Positions 17,210 to 26,085 of a DNA stretch of 64,000 nt are shown piece after piece. Below the pieces are notes generated by a model. That model made no database searches. It had not been told where the DNA came from and worked only from the letters and a program-made list of their open reading frames with translations. The position numbers were made by a program, and so were the translations under genes. This stretch comes from Novosphingobium sediminicola (lineage in GTDB: Bacteria; Pseudomonadota; Alphaproteobacteria; Sphingomonadales; Sphingomonadaceae). Every line of letters begins with the position of its first letter. The stretch's first letter is position 1. Location: positions 124,001 to 188,000 of the forward strand of contig NZ_JACIDX010000005.1 of assembly GCF_014196525.1 (NCBI RefSeq), written 5' to 3'.

Positions 17210-18277
17210 TCAACCGATCAGTTTGCCCAAAGACTGGGCTGTGAAATCCACCATGGGGACGAGACGCGCATAATTCAACCGCGTTGGCCCGATTACCCCC
17301 ACAACGCCGATCACCCGCCCATCGCGATCTCTGTAGGGAGATGCAATGACCGATGAGCCGGAAAGCGCGAAAAGCCGGTTCTCGCTGCCGATAAAAATGC
17401 GCGTGGCATCGCCCTGTTTGGCCCGGTCGAGCAATTCGGCCACCGATTGTTTATTTTCCAGATCATCGAGCAGCGAGCGCACCCGGTCGAGATCATGCAG
17501 CGCCGCCTCGTCCAGCAGATTGGCCTGTCCGCGCACGATCAGCACGGGGCGGTTGGCCGCATCCTCGCTCCACACCGCCAATCCTCGCTGGACCAGATCG
17601 GCGCTGGCGGCGTCCAGTGCGCTTTTCCCGCTGATAATTTCGGCCTGCATCGCGCCCGCCGCCTCGGCCAATGTGCGCCCGCCCAGATGGGCTGTGATAT
17701 AATTCGACGCCGCCTCCAGCGCGCCCGCGCCAATCGATGTCGGCAAGGCCAGGATGCGGTTTTCGATTCCCCCATCCTCGCCCACCAGCACCGCCAGCGC
17801 GCGGCCCGGCGAGAGCGGCACAAGGCTCATCTGCGCCAGACGCGGCTCGCGCTGAGGCACCATCACCACGCCCGCGCAGGCCGAAATGTCGGACAGCGCC
17901 GCGCTGGTCGCGGCCAGCGCCGCCTCGATCGGGCCGGGCTGGTGCAGGGAACGCTCGATTGCAGCGCGCTCCTCCATGCTGGGTTCGCGCACCTGCATCA
18001 TGCCATCGACGAACAGGCGCAGCCCCTGCTCGGTCGGCATCCGGCCTGCGCTGGTATGGGGATGGCTGAGCAGGCCCAGCCCCTCAAGCTCGGCCAGCAC
18101 GCTGCGGATCGAGGCGGGCGAAAGATTGAGCGCCCCGCCCCCGGCCAGCGTTTTCGACCCCACCGGTAGGCCCGAATGGATATAGGCCTCGACCACCTGC
18201 CGGAATATTTCGCGCGCGCGCCCCGTCACCTCGGGAAAGGAAAGTTCAGAAGGAGCGGATTTGGCCATCCCCATCAT
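17210..18277 (-). CDS. hrcA: heat-inducible transcription repressor HrcA
   Basis: 355 residues. N-terminal winged helix (REIFRQVVEAYIHSGLPVGS; SPASIRSVLAELEGLGLL; HTSAGRMPTEQGLRLFVD) and C-terminal domain with VVGVIGPTRLNYARLVPMVD. It represses heat-shock genes by binding CIRCE elements and needs GroEL for activity. Three ATGs lie within ten bases (18275, 18272 and 18266 regions); two are in frame and the upstream one is used here. No CIRCE inverted repeat is visible in front of hrcA or dnaK, so its targets (probably groESL) lie elsewhere. Divergent from rph, as in many alphaproteobacteria. Confidence 0.96.
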   Translation of the reverse strand: MMGMAKSAPSELSFPEVTGRAREIFRQVVEAYIHSGLPVGSKTLAGGGALNLSPASIRSVLAELEGLGLLSHPHTSAGRMPTEQGLRLFVDGMMQVREPSMEERAAIERSLHQPGPIEAALAATSAALSDISACAGVVMVPQREPRLAQMSLVPLSPGRALAVLVGEDGGIENRILALPTSIGAGALEAASNYITAHLGGRTLAEAAGAMQAEIISGKSALDAASADLVQRGLAVWSEDAANRPVLIVRGQANLLDEAALHDLDRVRSLLDDLENKQSVAELLDRAKQGDATRIFIGSENRLFALSGSSVIASPYRDRDGRVIGVVGVIGPTRLNYARLVPMVDFTAQSLGKLIG

Positions 18278-18419
18278 ATTGGGCGGCCAATCCCGTCAAA
18301 TCAAGAGACACCTCAAATCAGGCAGAACCGACCGGCAAAACCTTGCCCCTGCCCGCTCAACACGATAGGGCCGCGTCAACTTCATCAAGAACCAAACTTT
18401 ACCTATAGAAAGGCCTGCC

Positions 18420-19136
18420 ATGCGTCCCTCTGGCCGCGCGCCCGACGAAATGCGCGAGATCGAAATCATCACCAATTTCACCAAGCATGCCGAAGGCAGC
18501 GTGCTGGTCTGCTTTGGCGACACCAAGGTTCTGGTCACGGCCAGCGTCGAGGAACGCGTGCCCCCGTTCATGCGCGGCAAGGGCGAAGGCTGGGTGACAG
18601 CGGAATATTCGATGCTGCCCCGCGCCACCCACACCCGCGGCAGCCGCGAGGCCGCCAAGGGCAAGCAGTCGGGCCGCACGCAGGAAATTCAGCGCCTGAT
18701 CGGCCGCAGCCTGCGCGCTGTCACGGATCTCAAGAAGCTGGGCGAACGCCAGATCACGCTGGATTGCGACGTGATCCAGGCCGATGGCGGCACCCGCACG
18801 GCTTCGATTTCGGGCGCATGGGTGGCGCTGCGTCTGGCCATCAATGGCCTGATGGCCAAGGGCCTGATCGTCGAAGACCCGCTGCCGCGCAAGGTGGCCG
18901 CCATTTCCTGCGGCATCGTCAATGGTGCGGCGGTTTTGGATCTCGATTATATTGAGGATTCGGGCGCGGATGCCGACGCCAATTTCGTGCTGATCGAAGG
19001 CGGCCATATTGCCGAGGCGCAGGCCACCGCCGAAGGCGCGACCTATGACGAAGAAGGCCTGCTGCGCCTGCTGCGTCTGGCCCGCATCGGCTGTGATCGC
19101 ATCTTTGCCGCACAGGACAAGGCGGTCGGGGCTTAA
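18420..19136 (+). CDS. rph: ribonuclease PH
   Basis: 238 residues, full length. Motifs [39 protein letters not shown] (shown in part), [18 protein letters not shown] and the C-terminal [19 protein letters not shown] are typical. Phosphorolytic 3' exonuclease that trims tRNA precursors. First gene of a plus-strand group with rdgB (57 nt on), and beyond the inverted CAP gene hemW and xerC. Confidence 0.96.
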   Translation: MRPSGRAPDEMREIEIITNFTKHAEGSVLVCFGDTKVLVTASVEERVPPFMRGKGEGWVTAEYSMLPRATHTRGSREAAKGKQSGRTQEIQRLIGRSLRAVTDLKKLGERQITLDCDVIQADGGTRTASISGAWVALRLAINGLMAKGLIVEDPLPRKVAAISCGIVNGAAVLDLDYIEDSGADADANFVLIEGGHIAEAQATAEGATYDEEGLLRLLRLARIGCDRIFAAQDKAVGA

Positions 19137-19193
19137 TTGCCCCGCCAGCCTGCCGTACAACATCCAAACATCCGCCAAAGGGGCCAAGCGCCG

Positions 19194-19814
19194 ATGACCA
19201 GACTTTCCGGCAAGATCGTGATCGCCACGCATAATCTGGGCAAACTGGCCGAGATGCAGAAGATGCTGGCCCCCTATGGACTGGAATGCGTATCGGCGGG
19301 CGAACTGGGACTGGAAGAGCCCGAGGAAGTCGGCACCACCTTTATCGAAAACGCGCTGATCAAGGCGCGTTTCGCCGCGGTAGAAAGCGGGCTGCCTGCG
19401 CTGGCCGACGATTCGGGCCTGTGTGTTCAGGCGCTGGGCGGGCGGCCCGGCGTCTACACCGCCGACTGGGCTGAACGCCACTGGTACGAAGGTCCCGAAG
19501 GCCGCGACTGGTTCATGGCCATGGGCAAGGTCGAGGGCCTGCTGTGCGAACACGGGCCGGACGTGGGCCGCGCGGCGCATTTCGCCTGCGTGCTGGCGCT
19601 GGCATGGCCCGATGGAGTCGATGCGGTCTATGAAGGCCGGGTCGACGGCACGATGACATGGCCCCCGCGCGGACGTCTGGGCTTCGGCTTCGACCCGGTG
19701 TTCATCCCGCGCGGCTATAATCAGACCTTCGCTGAAATCCCCCCCGCCGATAAGGCCAAGATCAGCCACCGCGCCGATGCCTTTGCCAAGTTGGTGGCGG
19801 ATCAGTTCGGGTAA
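19194..19814 (+). CDS. rdgB: dITP/XTP pyrophosphatase (non-canonical purine NTPase)
   Basis: 206 residues from the ATG at 19194 (MTRLSGKIVIATHNLGKL). An upstream in-frame extension to 19137 encodes no family sequence. Ham1 motifs: ATHNLGKLAEM, TFIENALIKARF, ADDSGLCVQALGGRPGVYTA, and GFGFDPVFIPRG with SHRADAFAKL at the end. It hydrolyses dITP, XTP and ITP to monophosphates and so keeps deaminated purines out of DNA and RNA. Follows rph. Its stop is 7 nt before repeat copy B. Confidence 0.96.
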   Translation: MTRLSGKIVIATHNLGKLAEMQKMLAPYGLECVSAGELGLEEPEEVGTTFIENALIKARFAAVESGLPALADDSGLCVQALGGRPGVYTADWAERHWYEGPEGRDWFMAMGKVEGLLCEHGPDVGRAAHFACVLALAWPDGVDAVYEGRVDGTMTWPPRGRLGFGFDPVFIPRGYNQTFAEIPPADKAKISHRADAFAKLVADQFG

Positions 19815-19821
19815 GGTTTAT

Positions 19822-20058
19822 GCCTCCGACGGGCAAAGGGTCTTGACCCTTTGCAATCCCGTTAATGTAGGCGTTGCACGCGTGGTTCAGCCGAACCGCT
19901 AAAAGCGCGGCGTTCAGATTTTAGAGCCTGCGGCGCTATCGGGTGTTAGCTCACCGCGCCGCAGGCTTTAAAACGACAGCACATCATGTTTCGTTGCAAA
20001 TGATGCACAACCCCATAATGGGATTGCAAAGGGCCCCCGCCCTTTGCCCGCCGGAGGC
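19822..20058. repeat. three-hairpin intergenic repeat, copy B
   Basis: Between convergent rdgB and the CAP gene. The left arm is GCCTCCGACGGG with stem GCAAAGGGTC/GACCCTTTGC (19833-19854), then AATCCCGTTAATG. The central stem is AGCCTGCGGCGC/GCGCCGCAGGCT (19925-19936 with 19956-19967). The right arm is CATAATGGGATT, stem GCAAAGGG/CCCTTTGC (20026-20047), then CCGCCGGAGGC. The outer hairpins directly follow the stop codons on both strands, so they can serve as transcription terminators or message 3' ends. Confidence 0.88.
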
Positions 20059-20082
20059 AAAACTCCAAACCCTCAAAACCCC

Positions 20083-20628
20083 TTACGGCACCTTCTGCCC
20101 AAAAATATTCCCCGCAGGCCAATAACGGCAGACGAGGAAATCATCCCTCGGCCCGCGCGCCATGGCGCAGCCCACCTTCTGCGTCCCGCGCCAGACGATC
20201 TGGGTGTAATGGGCGACATTGCGCCAATTGCCGTCGCGGGTGACGGCGGGGAATGTGCCAGGCAGGAAATCGTCGCGTTCGGAGATGAACTGCTCGATCA
20301 TGGTTTCGATCGGGTATGCGCCCGCCGTGCCCATAAACAGGTTTTCGCCCGCCTTTTTGCGTCGCTCGGCCGAGGCATGTTCGAACTTTCCGCTGCGGGC
20401 CAGTTCCTGCGCCCAATCAAGCGCGCCTTGCGCCAGCGCTTCGTCCCAGACCAGCGGTGCCTCGCTCATCCGCCCCCTTTCGCGGTTATGCGCCGCCAGC
20501 GCGCGCGCCGCCAGAGCGGGCGCCATGGCGGGCGGGCCGGAGCCATAGACGGCAACCGGAGTGATCGCAGGGGCAGCCGAAACCGGGCCGCCGATCAGGC
20601 AACAGAGGACAAAAGCATGGCGCATCAT
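20083..20628 (-). CDS. secreted CAP (SCP/PR-1) domain protein
   Basis: 181 residues from the ATG at 20626-20628 (MMRHAFVLCCLIGG), which gives a signal peptide ending near VSAA. The CAP domain contains HNRERGR, LVWDEALAQGALDWAQELA, GENLFMGTAG, WRNVAHYTQIVWRGTQKVGC and VCRYWPAGN. These carry the His/Glu cavity residues and the family hallmark HYTQIVWxxT. Function of bacterial CAP proteins is poorly known. It lies antisense between rdgB and hemW, breaking an otherwise plus-strand group, with its start 45 nt from hemW. Confidence 0.88.
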   Translation of the reverse strand: MMRHAFVLCCLIGGPVSAAPAITPVAVYGSGPPAMAPALAARALAAHNRERGRMSEAPLVWDEALAQGALDWAQELARSGKFEHASAERRKKAGENLFMGTAGAYPIETMIEQFISERDDFLPGTFPAVTRDGNWRNVAHYTQIVWRGTQKVGCAMARGPRDDFLVCRYWPAGNIFGQKVP

Positions 20629-20672
20629 ACCCGCCCCTTGACATCTCAACCTTAAACCAGCGTGAAGAAGCC

Positions 20673-21821
20673 ATGGCACGCGCACTTTATATTCACTGGC
20701 CCTTCTGTCTCAAGAAATGCCCCTATTGCGATTTCAACAGCCATGTGCGCGATGGGGTCGACCATGAATTGTGGCGCCGCGCGCTGTTGGCCGACCTGCT
20801 CCGCGAGGCCGAACTGGCGGGTGGCGAGGCGCTGGAGAGCATATTTTTCGGCGGCGGTACACCCAGCCTGATGCCGCCCGCACTGGTCGCCGCCTTGCTG
20901 GAGGAAGCCGAGCGTCTTTGGGGTTTTGCCCCCGGCATCGAGATCACGCTGGAGGCCAATCCATCGAGCGTGGAGGCTGCCAATTTCGCCGCTCTGGCCA
21001 GCGCGGGGGTCAATCGCGTCTCGCTGGGGGTTCAGGCTCTGGATGATGCGGCGCTGCGTTTCCTTGGCCGCCTGCATGGCGTGGACGAGGCGCTGGCCGC
21101 GCTCTGCGTGGCGCAGGAGCATTTCTCGCGCGTCAGCTTCGACCTCATCTATGCCCGCCCCGATCAGTCCGCCGATGCGTGGGAGGCCGAACTGACCCGC
21201 GCCCTCGCGCTGGGCACCGATCACCTCTCACTCTATCAGCTCACCATCGAGGAAGGTACGCGCTTTGCCACTTTGGTGCGCGAAGGGGCCTTTGCCCCGC
21301 TTGAGGATGATCCGGCAGCCGACCTGTTCGCCCTGACCCGCGAGATCACCGCGCGCGCCGGATTGCCCGCCTATGAAGTGTCGAACCACGCCCGCCCCGG
21401 ACAGGAAAGCCGCCACAACCTGACCTATTGGCGCTATCACGACTATGCCGGGATCGGGCCGGGCGCGCATGGGCGGCGCGGAGGATTTGCCACGACACGG
21501 CATAAAAAGCCCGAAAACTGGCTCACCTCGGTCGCGGCCAAGGGCCATGGCACGCAGGAGGAGCGCGCACTTTCCCCCGCCGAACAGGGGGCCGAGGCGG
21601 TGCTGATGGGCCTGCGTCTGGCCGAGGGGCTGGATGTGGCGGCACTTTCCGCGCGATTGGGTCTGGCGCAGGGCGATCTGATCGAGGCGGACAAGCTGGC
21701 GCTGTTCATCCGTCAAGGGCTGATGTGGCTGGAAGGCCCGCGCATCGGCGCGACCGAGGCCGGGATGCTGGTCTTGAACAGCCTGATCGCGCAGGTCACG
21801 CCCGACGGATTGGCCGGATGA
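20673..21821 (+). CDS. hemW: heme chaperone HemW (radical SAM)
   Basis: 382 residues. The radical-SAM cluster motif is C12-LKK-C16-PY-C19-DF, followed by FFGGGTPSLMPP and EANPSSVEAANF. The C-terminal region is of HemN type, but the CxxxCxxCxF pattern without the extra Cys marks HemW rather than coproporphyrinogen dehydrogenase. HemW binds heme and delivers it to respiratory proteins. It overlaps xerC by ATGA, so the two are translationally coupled. Conserved neighbourhood with rph-rdgB. Confidence 0.94.
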   Translation: MARALYIHWPFCLKKCPYCDFNSHVRDGVDHELWRRALLADLLREAELAGGEALESIFFGGGTPSLMPPALVAALLEEAERLWGFAPGIEITLEANPSSVEAANFAALASAGVNRVSLGVQALDDAALRFLGRLHGVDEALAALCVAQEHFSRVSFDLIYARPDQSADAWEAELTRALALGTDHLSLYQLTIEEGTRFATLVREGAFAPLEDDPAADLFALTREITARAGLPAYEVSNHARPGQESRHNLTYWRYHDYAGIGPGAHGRRGGFATTRHKKPENWLTSVAAKGHGTQEERALSPAEQGAEAVLMGLRLAEGLDVAALSARLGLAQGDLIEADKLALFIRQGLMWLEGPRIGATEAGMLVLNSLIAQVTPDGLAG

Positions 21822-22738
21822 ACGAGGCGGCCGCCTTCCTCGTCGCCCGCGCCGAAGTGCTGGCCGCATGGCACGCGCATCTGACCGATGCCCGCCGGCG
21901 CAGCCCGCATACCGTGCGCGCCTATATGGCCACGGCGGGGCGGGTGATGGATGCGCTGGAGGCCTATGATTGGGCGGCGCTGGCGCGGGTGGATACGGCG
22001 GGCCTGCGCCATTTTCTGGCCGAGCGGCGCGAGGATGGCATCGCCAATATCTCGGTCGCGCGCGAATTGTCGGCCTTGCGCGGCTTCCTCAGCTTTGCCC
22101 GCGAAAAGGCGGGCATGGTCAAGCCCGCCCCGCCCCGCCTGCGCGGCCCCCGGATCAAGCGCGGCATCCCCCGCCCGATCACGCCCGACGAGGCGACCGA
22201 TCTTGCCGATCTGGTCGCGGTCAATGCGCGCGATGACTGGCAGGGATTGCGCGACCGGGCAGTGCTGCTGCTGCTCTATGGCGCAGGACTTCGCATCGCC
22301 GAGGCTTTGTCGCTGACCGGCGCGGACTGGCCGATGGGCGACCGGCTGACTATCACCGGCAAGCGGAGCAAGCAGCGCGTGATCGCCATCCTGCCCGCCG
22401 TGCGCGAGGCGATTGCGGCCTATCTGGCCGCCTGTCCCTATCCGGTCGAGCGGGACAAGGCTTTGTTTCGCACGGTGAAAGGCGCGGCGCTCTATCAATC
22501 GGCGGTGCAAAAGGCGGTGGCCGATGCGCGCGGGATGCTCGGCCTGCCCGATACGGCCACGCCGCATGCGCTGCGCCATTCCTTTGCCACGCATCTGCTG
22601 GGCGCGGGGGCGGATCTGCGCTCGATTCAGGAATTGCTGGGCCATGCCAGCCTGTCCTCGACGCAGGTTTACACAAGGGTGGATGCCGCCGTGCTGCTCG
22701 ACGCCTATCGCAATGCGCATCCCAGAGCGGAAGATTAA
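21818..22738 (+). CDS. xerC: site-specific tyrosine recombinase XerC
   Basis: 306 residues starting at the ATG that overlaps the hemW stop. N-terminal SAM-like core-binding domain (about 10-100) and a C-terminal catalytic domain with R159 (GAGLRIAEAL), K182 (TGKRSKQR), H250-ALR253 (HALRHSFATHLL), H276 (LLGHASLS) and nucleophile Y285 (TQVYTR). It resolves chromosome dimers at dif together with XerD; no dif site is evident here. Housekeeping rather than integrase-like, given its size and context. Its last four bases overlap the stop of the convergent acyltransferase gene. Confidence 0.92.
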   Translation: MNEAAAFLVARAEVLAAWHAHLTDARRRSPHTVRAYMATAGRVMDALEAYDWAALARVDTAGLRHFLAERREDGIANISVARELSALRGFLSFAREKAGMVKPAPPRLRGPRIKRGIPRPITPDEATDLADLVAVNARDDWQGLRDRAVLLLLYGAGLRIAEALSLTGADWPMGDRLTITGKRSKQRVIAILPAVREAIAAYLAACPYPVERDKALFRTVKGAALYQSAVQKAVADARGMLGLPDTATPHALRHSFATHLLGAGADLRSIQELLGHASLSSTQVYTRVDAAVLLDAYRNAHPRAED

Positions 22739-23817
22739 CCCCGGAACCACCCGTCAATCCGGGGCCGCATCCAGCGCAGCACCGGCACCTCGACCCAGCG
22801 ATAGACCGCCACCGACAGCGCCACCACGGCCAGACTGACCAGCCCCGCCCATGGCAGCCAGGGCAGCGCATCATCGCCCAGCCAGTCCTGCACCGCCAGC
22901 GCGCCATGCACCACCGGCAGGTGCACCAGATAAAGCGCAAAGGACGCATCGCCCAGCAGGATCAGCCAACCCTGTCGCGCCAGCCAGAGCGACAAAACCC
23001 CGCCCCCTGCGCCAAAGATCCAGATGAACAAGGCCATCAGCGGCAGATAGGCCAGTTGCATCCGCCACACATCGGGCAGGCCCAACAGCGGATAGGCCAC
23101 CATCGCGGCCACCAGCAGCGCCAGCGCGGTGATCTCTGCCCCCGTCCCGCCCCGGCGCGGCAGGCGATAGACCAGCATCCCCAGCATAAAATCGAGCAGG
23201 CGAGAAACCGGGCTGATATAGGTCAGCCAATGGGTCAGGGTCGGCTCATCGCCCGCAATGATCGCCCCCTGCCCCGATGCCACGCGCCAGATCGCCACCC
23301 CCAGATTGAGCGCCAGCAACCCCGCTGCCAGCCAGCCGAGCCGCCGCAGCGGCATCAGCGCCAAACCGGCAAAACAGGCATAGAAAAACGCCTCGTCCGA
23401 CAGGCTCCAACTTGGTTCATTGATGGTGAAATACCAGTCGGCATGCGGCACCCATGCCTGAAGCAGCAGCAGATTGACCGCCACCTTGGGCCAAACGCCC
23501 GCACCTTCCTGAACCAGCGCCAGCACCGCCAGCGGCACGCCAACCAGCCAGTGCAGCGGCAGCACGCGCGCCAGCCGAAGCGTGAAATAGTGCCAGCCGC
23601 CGATCCGTCCCTGCGCCAGCCGCGCCTGATAGGTATGGGCGAGGATATAGCCCGAGAGCATGAAGAAGAAGGACACGCCCGCATAACCCTCGTGAAAGAG
23701 GGTGCGCGCGAGGGGCTGAAGCGCATTGGGATATTCGGCCAACGGCCAGAGATGCGAGGCCAGCACCGCCAGCGCCGCGAAAAACCGCAGCGCCGTCAGT
23801 TGATCGAGGCGGATCAT
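22735..23817 (-). CDS. acyltransferase 3 family membrane protein (first of three)
   Basis: 360 residues, about ten hydrophobic segments. Family start LDQLTALRFFAALAVLASHLW with the conserved catalytic His, then GYAGVSFFFMLSGYILAH (RxxGxxGVxxFFxLSGF pattern). Such enzymes O-acylate periplasmic or surface glycans and lipids. It starts within the gshB stop (TAATG), so its translation is coupled to gshB; whether there is a functional link is unknown. The acceptor cannot be inferred. Confidence 0.88.
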   Translation of the reverse strand: MIRLDQLTALRFFAALAVLASHLWPLAEYPNALQPLARTLFHEGYAGVSFFFMLSGYILAHTYQARLAQGRIGGWHYFTLRLARVLPLHWLVGVPLAVLALVQEGAGVWPKVAVNLLLLQAWVPHADWYFTINEPSWSLSDEAFFYACFAGLALMPLRRLGWLAAGLLALNLGVAIWRVASGQGAIIAGDEPTLTHWLTYISPVSRLLDFMLGMLVYRLPRRGGTGAEITALALLVAAMVAYPLLGLPDVWRMQLAYLPLMALFIWIFGAGGGVLSLWLARQGWLILLGDASFALYLVHLPVVHGALAVQDWLGDDALPWLPWAGLVSLAVVALSVAVYRWVEVPVLRWMRPRIDGWFRG

Positions 23818-24818
23818 TAACCTGCCGTCATATCCTTATGCCGCCGCTCGATCGCGGCCCAGATCATCGCGCCGCAATCGCTGTTGTTGAAACGGTCGAT
23901 GGCGACAATGCCGGTGGGCGAAGTTACGTTGATTTCGGTCAGCCATTGCCCGCCGATCACGTCAATGCCGACAAACACCAGCCCGCGCGCGCGCAGTTCC
24001 GGGCCAAGCACGCGGCAGATTTCTGCCTCGCGTTCGGTCAATTCGGTCGCCTCGGCGCTGCCGCCCACGGCAAGGTTGCTGCGGAATTCGCCCTCGCCCG
24101 GACGGCGGTTGATGGCGCCCGCCACCTCGCCATCGACCAGCACGATGCGCTTGTCACCCATGGACACGTCGGGCAGGAAGGGCTGCACCATGAAGGGCTC
24201 CTTCCACATCTGGGTGAACACCTCGATCAGCGCGCCCAGATTGTCGCCGCTGGCCGGCACACGGAACACCGCCTTGCCGCCATTGCCATGCAGCGGTTTG
24301 ATCACCAGATCGCCGCCGAAACCGCGCTCGACCATGCGTTTTTGAAAGCCGCGCACATCCTCGATCCGGCGCGCAACCAGCGTTGGCGGCATGAATTGCG
24401 CGAAATCGAGGACGAACACCTTTTCAGGCGCATTGCGCACCTGTTCCGGGTCATTGATGACCAGCGTGGTGCCCTTCAGCTTTTCAAGGATATGCGCGCC
24501 GGTGATATAGCCAAGGTCGAAGGGCGGATCCTGACGCATCAGCACTACATCAATGTCCGCGCCCAGATCGATAGTGGCAAATTCGCCCAGCTTGTAATGC
24601 GCTTCGCTACTCTGCGGACGGTGCACTATGACGGGGGCGGCCCATGCCGAAACCCGGCCTTTTCCGTCCGGCGTCGATTCCCATGCCAGCGTGCCGACAT
24701 CGTAATACCACAGCGAATGCCCCCGCGCCTGAGCCGAGAGCATCAGGGCAAAGGTGGAATCGCCCGCGACATTGATCGAGGGCAACGGGTCCATCTGGAC
24801 GGCAATACGAAGCGACAT
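23817..24818 (-). CDS. gshB: glutathione synthetase
   Basis: 333 residues from the ATG at 24816-24818 (MSLRIAVQMDPLPSINVAGD). ATP-grasp enzyme: the N-terminal domain has MRQDPPFDLGYITGAHILE, then LVIKPLHGNGGKAVFRV, the ATP-binding MVQPFLPDVSMGDKRIVLVDG, and INVTSPTGIVAID near the C-terminus. It ligates glycine to gamma-glutamylcysteine. It lies 20 nt after yraN and is coupled to the acyltransferase. Glutathione production fits with the LigF-like GST and GFA protein nearby in the window. Confidence 0.96.
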   Translation of the reverse strand: MSLRIAVQMDPLPSINVAGDSTFALMLSAQARGHSLWYYDVGTLAWESTPDGKGRVSAWAAPVIVHRPQSSEAHYKLGEFATIDLGADIDVVLMRQDPPFDLGYITGAHILEKLKGTTLVINDPEQVRNAPEKVFVLDFAQFMPPTLVARRIEDVRGFQKRMVERGFGGDLVIKPLHGNGGKAVFRVPASGDNLGALIEVFTQMWKEPFMVQPFLPDVSMGDKRIVLVDGEVAGAINRRPGEGEFRSNLAVGGSAEATELTEREAEICRVLGPELRARGLVFVGIDVIGGQWLTEINVTSPTGIVAIDRFNNSDCGAMIWAAIERRHKDMTAG

Positions 24819-24838
24819 CAGTCTATTCTCCAAATGGA

Positions 24839-25210
24839 TCACATTGGCATCCATGCGTTGGCGATGTGGCGCACCATCGCGCCGGGCGCAAGCAGCAGAA
24901 TATCTATCCGCATGTCATCGCCAGCTTTCTCATACTCCGGCCACAGCAATTCGGCCGCGCGCGCCACGCGGGTCAGGCGGCGCTGGTCGATGGCAAAATC
25001 GAGATCGGTCTCGCGGGCGCGCCATTTGACCTCGACGAAAACCACCAATCCGGGCCGTCGGGCGATAATGTCCACCTCGCCGCGCGGGGTTTTCACGCGC
25101 TGGGCCACAATCTCGAAACCCTGATCGCGCAACCAGTCGCAGGCCAGCGTTTCGCCATGCCGCCCGCGCGCCTCGGCGGCGACGCGGTCGGCCTCGCGCC
25201 GCCAGGTCAT
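24839..25210 (-). CDS. yraN: YraN/UPF0102 family endonuclease-like protein
   Basis: 123 residues beginning MTWRREADRV at the ATG that overlaps the rsmI stop (ATGA). The family core is G-x-x-GE (GRHGETLACDWL), then TPRGEVDIIARRPGLVVFVEVKWR, the Asp-x(n)-Glu-x-Lys restriction-endonuclease-like site, followed by ARAAELLWPEY. Molecular function is not established. The order rsmI-yraN next to a divergent lpoA-like gene matches the E. coli yraL-yraM-yraN locus. The open frame continuing upstream through rsmI is a shadow. Confidence 0.88.
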   Translation of the reverse strand: MTWRREADRVAAEARGRHGETLACDWLRDQGFEIVAQRVKTPRGEVDIIARRPGLVVFVEVKWRARETDLDFAIDQRRLTRVARAAELLWPEYEKAGDDMRIDILLLAPGAMVRHIANAWMPM

Positions 25211-26034
25211 TTCAAGGTGAGCGCCAGAGCATACAGCGCCTTGCGATCCAGCCCGGTGGCCTTGGCAACGGCGGCGGCGGCCTGACTGGGCTTCAGCTCG
25301 CGCAATTGTTCGCGCAGCAGCTTTTCGGCATCCTCCATACTGGCCGCCTCGGCCGCCGCCGGGCCGACCATCAGCACGATCTCGCCGCGCGGCGGGTTGG
25401 CGGTGTAATGGTCGATCAGTTCGTCGGGCGTGCCGCTGCGGCATTCCTCGAACATCTTGGTCAATTCGCGCGCCACGGCCACTTCGCGCCCCGGCAGAAC
25501 CTTGGCAATCGCGGCCAGAGCATCGGTCAGACGCGGCGCGGTTTCGTAAAACACCAGCGTCGAGGGTACCACCGCCAGCTCGGCCAGAGCATGTTCGCGC
25601 GCCTTTTCCTTGGACGGCAGAAATCCGGCAAACAGAAACTTGTCCGAGGGTAGGCCCGATAGCGTAATGCCGACAATCGCCGCGCTGGGGCCGGGAATGG
25701 AGGTAACGGGAATGCCCCGCTCGCGGCATTCGCGCACAAGGCGATAGCCCGGATCGGACACCAGCGGCGTCCCCGCATCCGACACCAGCGCCACAGGCTG
25801 ATCCGCCATCAGCGCCAGCAGCCCTTCGCGCGCGCGCTCATCGGCGTGGTCGTCATAGCGGATCATGCGCTGTTTGATGTCCAGATGCTGCAACAATCGC
25901 CCGGTAACCCGCGTATCCTCACAGGCCACCGCCGCCACGTCTCGCAATGTCTCGATCGCGCGCAGGGTGATATCGCGGAGATTGCCAATTGGCGTGGCGA
26001 CAATATACAGGCCAGAAGAGAGTTTTTGTTCCAT
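25207..26034 (-). CDS. rsmI: 16S rRNA (cytidine-1402 2'-O)-methyltransferase
   Basis: 275 residues of the tetrapyrrole-methylase fold. GLYIVATPIGNLRDITLRA at the N-terminus, CEDTRVTGRLLQHL, VSDAGTPLVSDPGYRLVR, ETAPRLTDAL and GEIVLMVGP are diagnostic. It methylates the ribose of C1402 at the ribosomal P-site. Transcribed away from the lpoA-like gene with only 51 nt between starts, and coupled to yraN. Confidence 0.96.
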   Translation of the reverse strand: MEQKLSSGLYIVATPIGNLRDITLRAIETLRDVAAVACEDTRVTGRLLQHLDIKQRMIRYDDHADERAREGLLALMADQPVALVSDAGTPLVSDPGYRLVRECRERGIPVTSIPGPSAAIVGITLSGLPSDKFLFAGFLPSKEKAREHALAELAVVPSTLVFYETAPRLTDALAAIAKVLPGREVAVARELTKMFEECRSGTPDELIDHYTANPPRGEIVLMVGPAAAEAASMEDAEKLLREQLRELKPSQAAAAVAKATGLDRKALYALALTLK

Positions 26035-26085
26035 AGGTCAGCTTCATAGCAGGGCCGAACGGAGCAAGCCAACAGGACAAAAAAG

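Noticed and set aside
18278..18419. CIRCE operator in front of hrcA
   Set aside because: No TTAGCACTC-N9-GAGTGCTAA-like repeat. The inverted ATTGG/CCAAT at 18278-18291 is short and unrelated.
21818..22738. XerC gene as part of an integrated element
   Set aside because: Size, motifs and coupling to hemW indicate the chromosomal recombinase. No attachment repeats or phage genes are nearby.
24839..25729. A 296-codon minus-strand frame that appears to be a long protein ending in YraN
   Set aside because: Only the last 123 residues match YraN. The first part is the rsmI region read in another frame, and the ATGA overlap gives a clear start for yraN.
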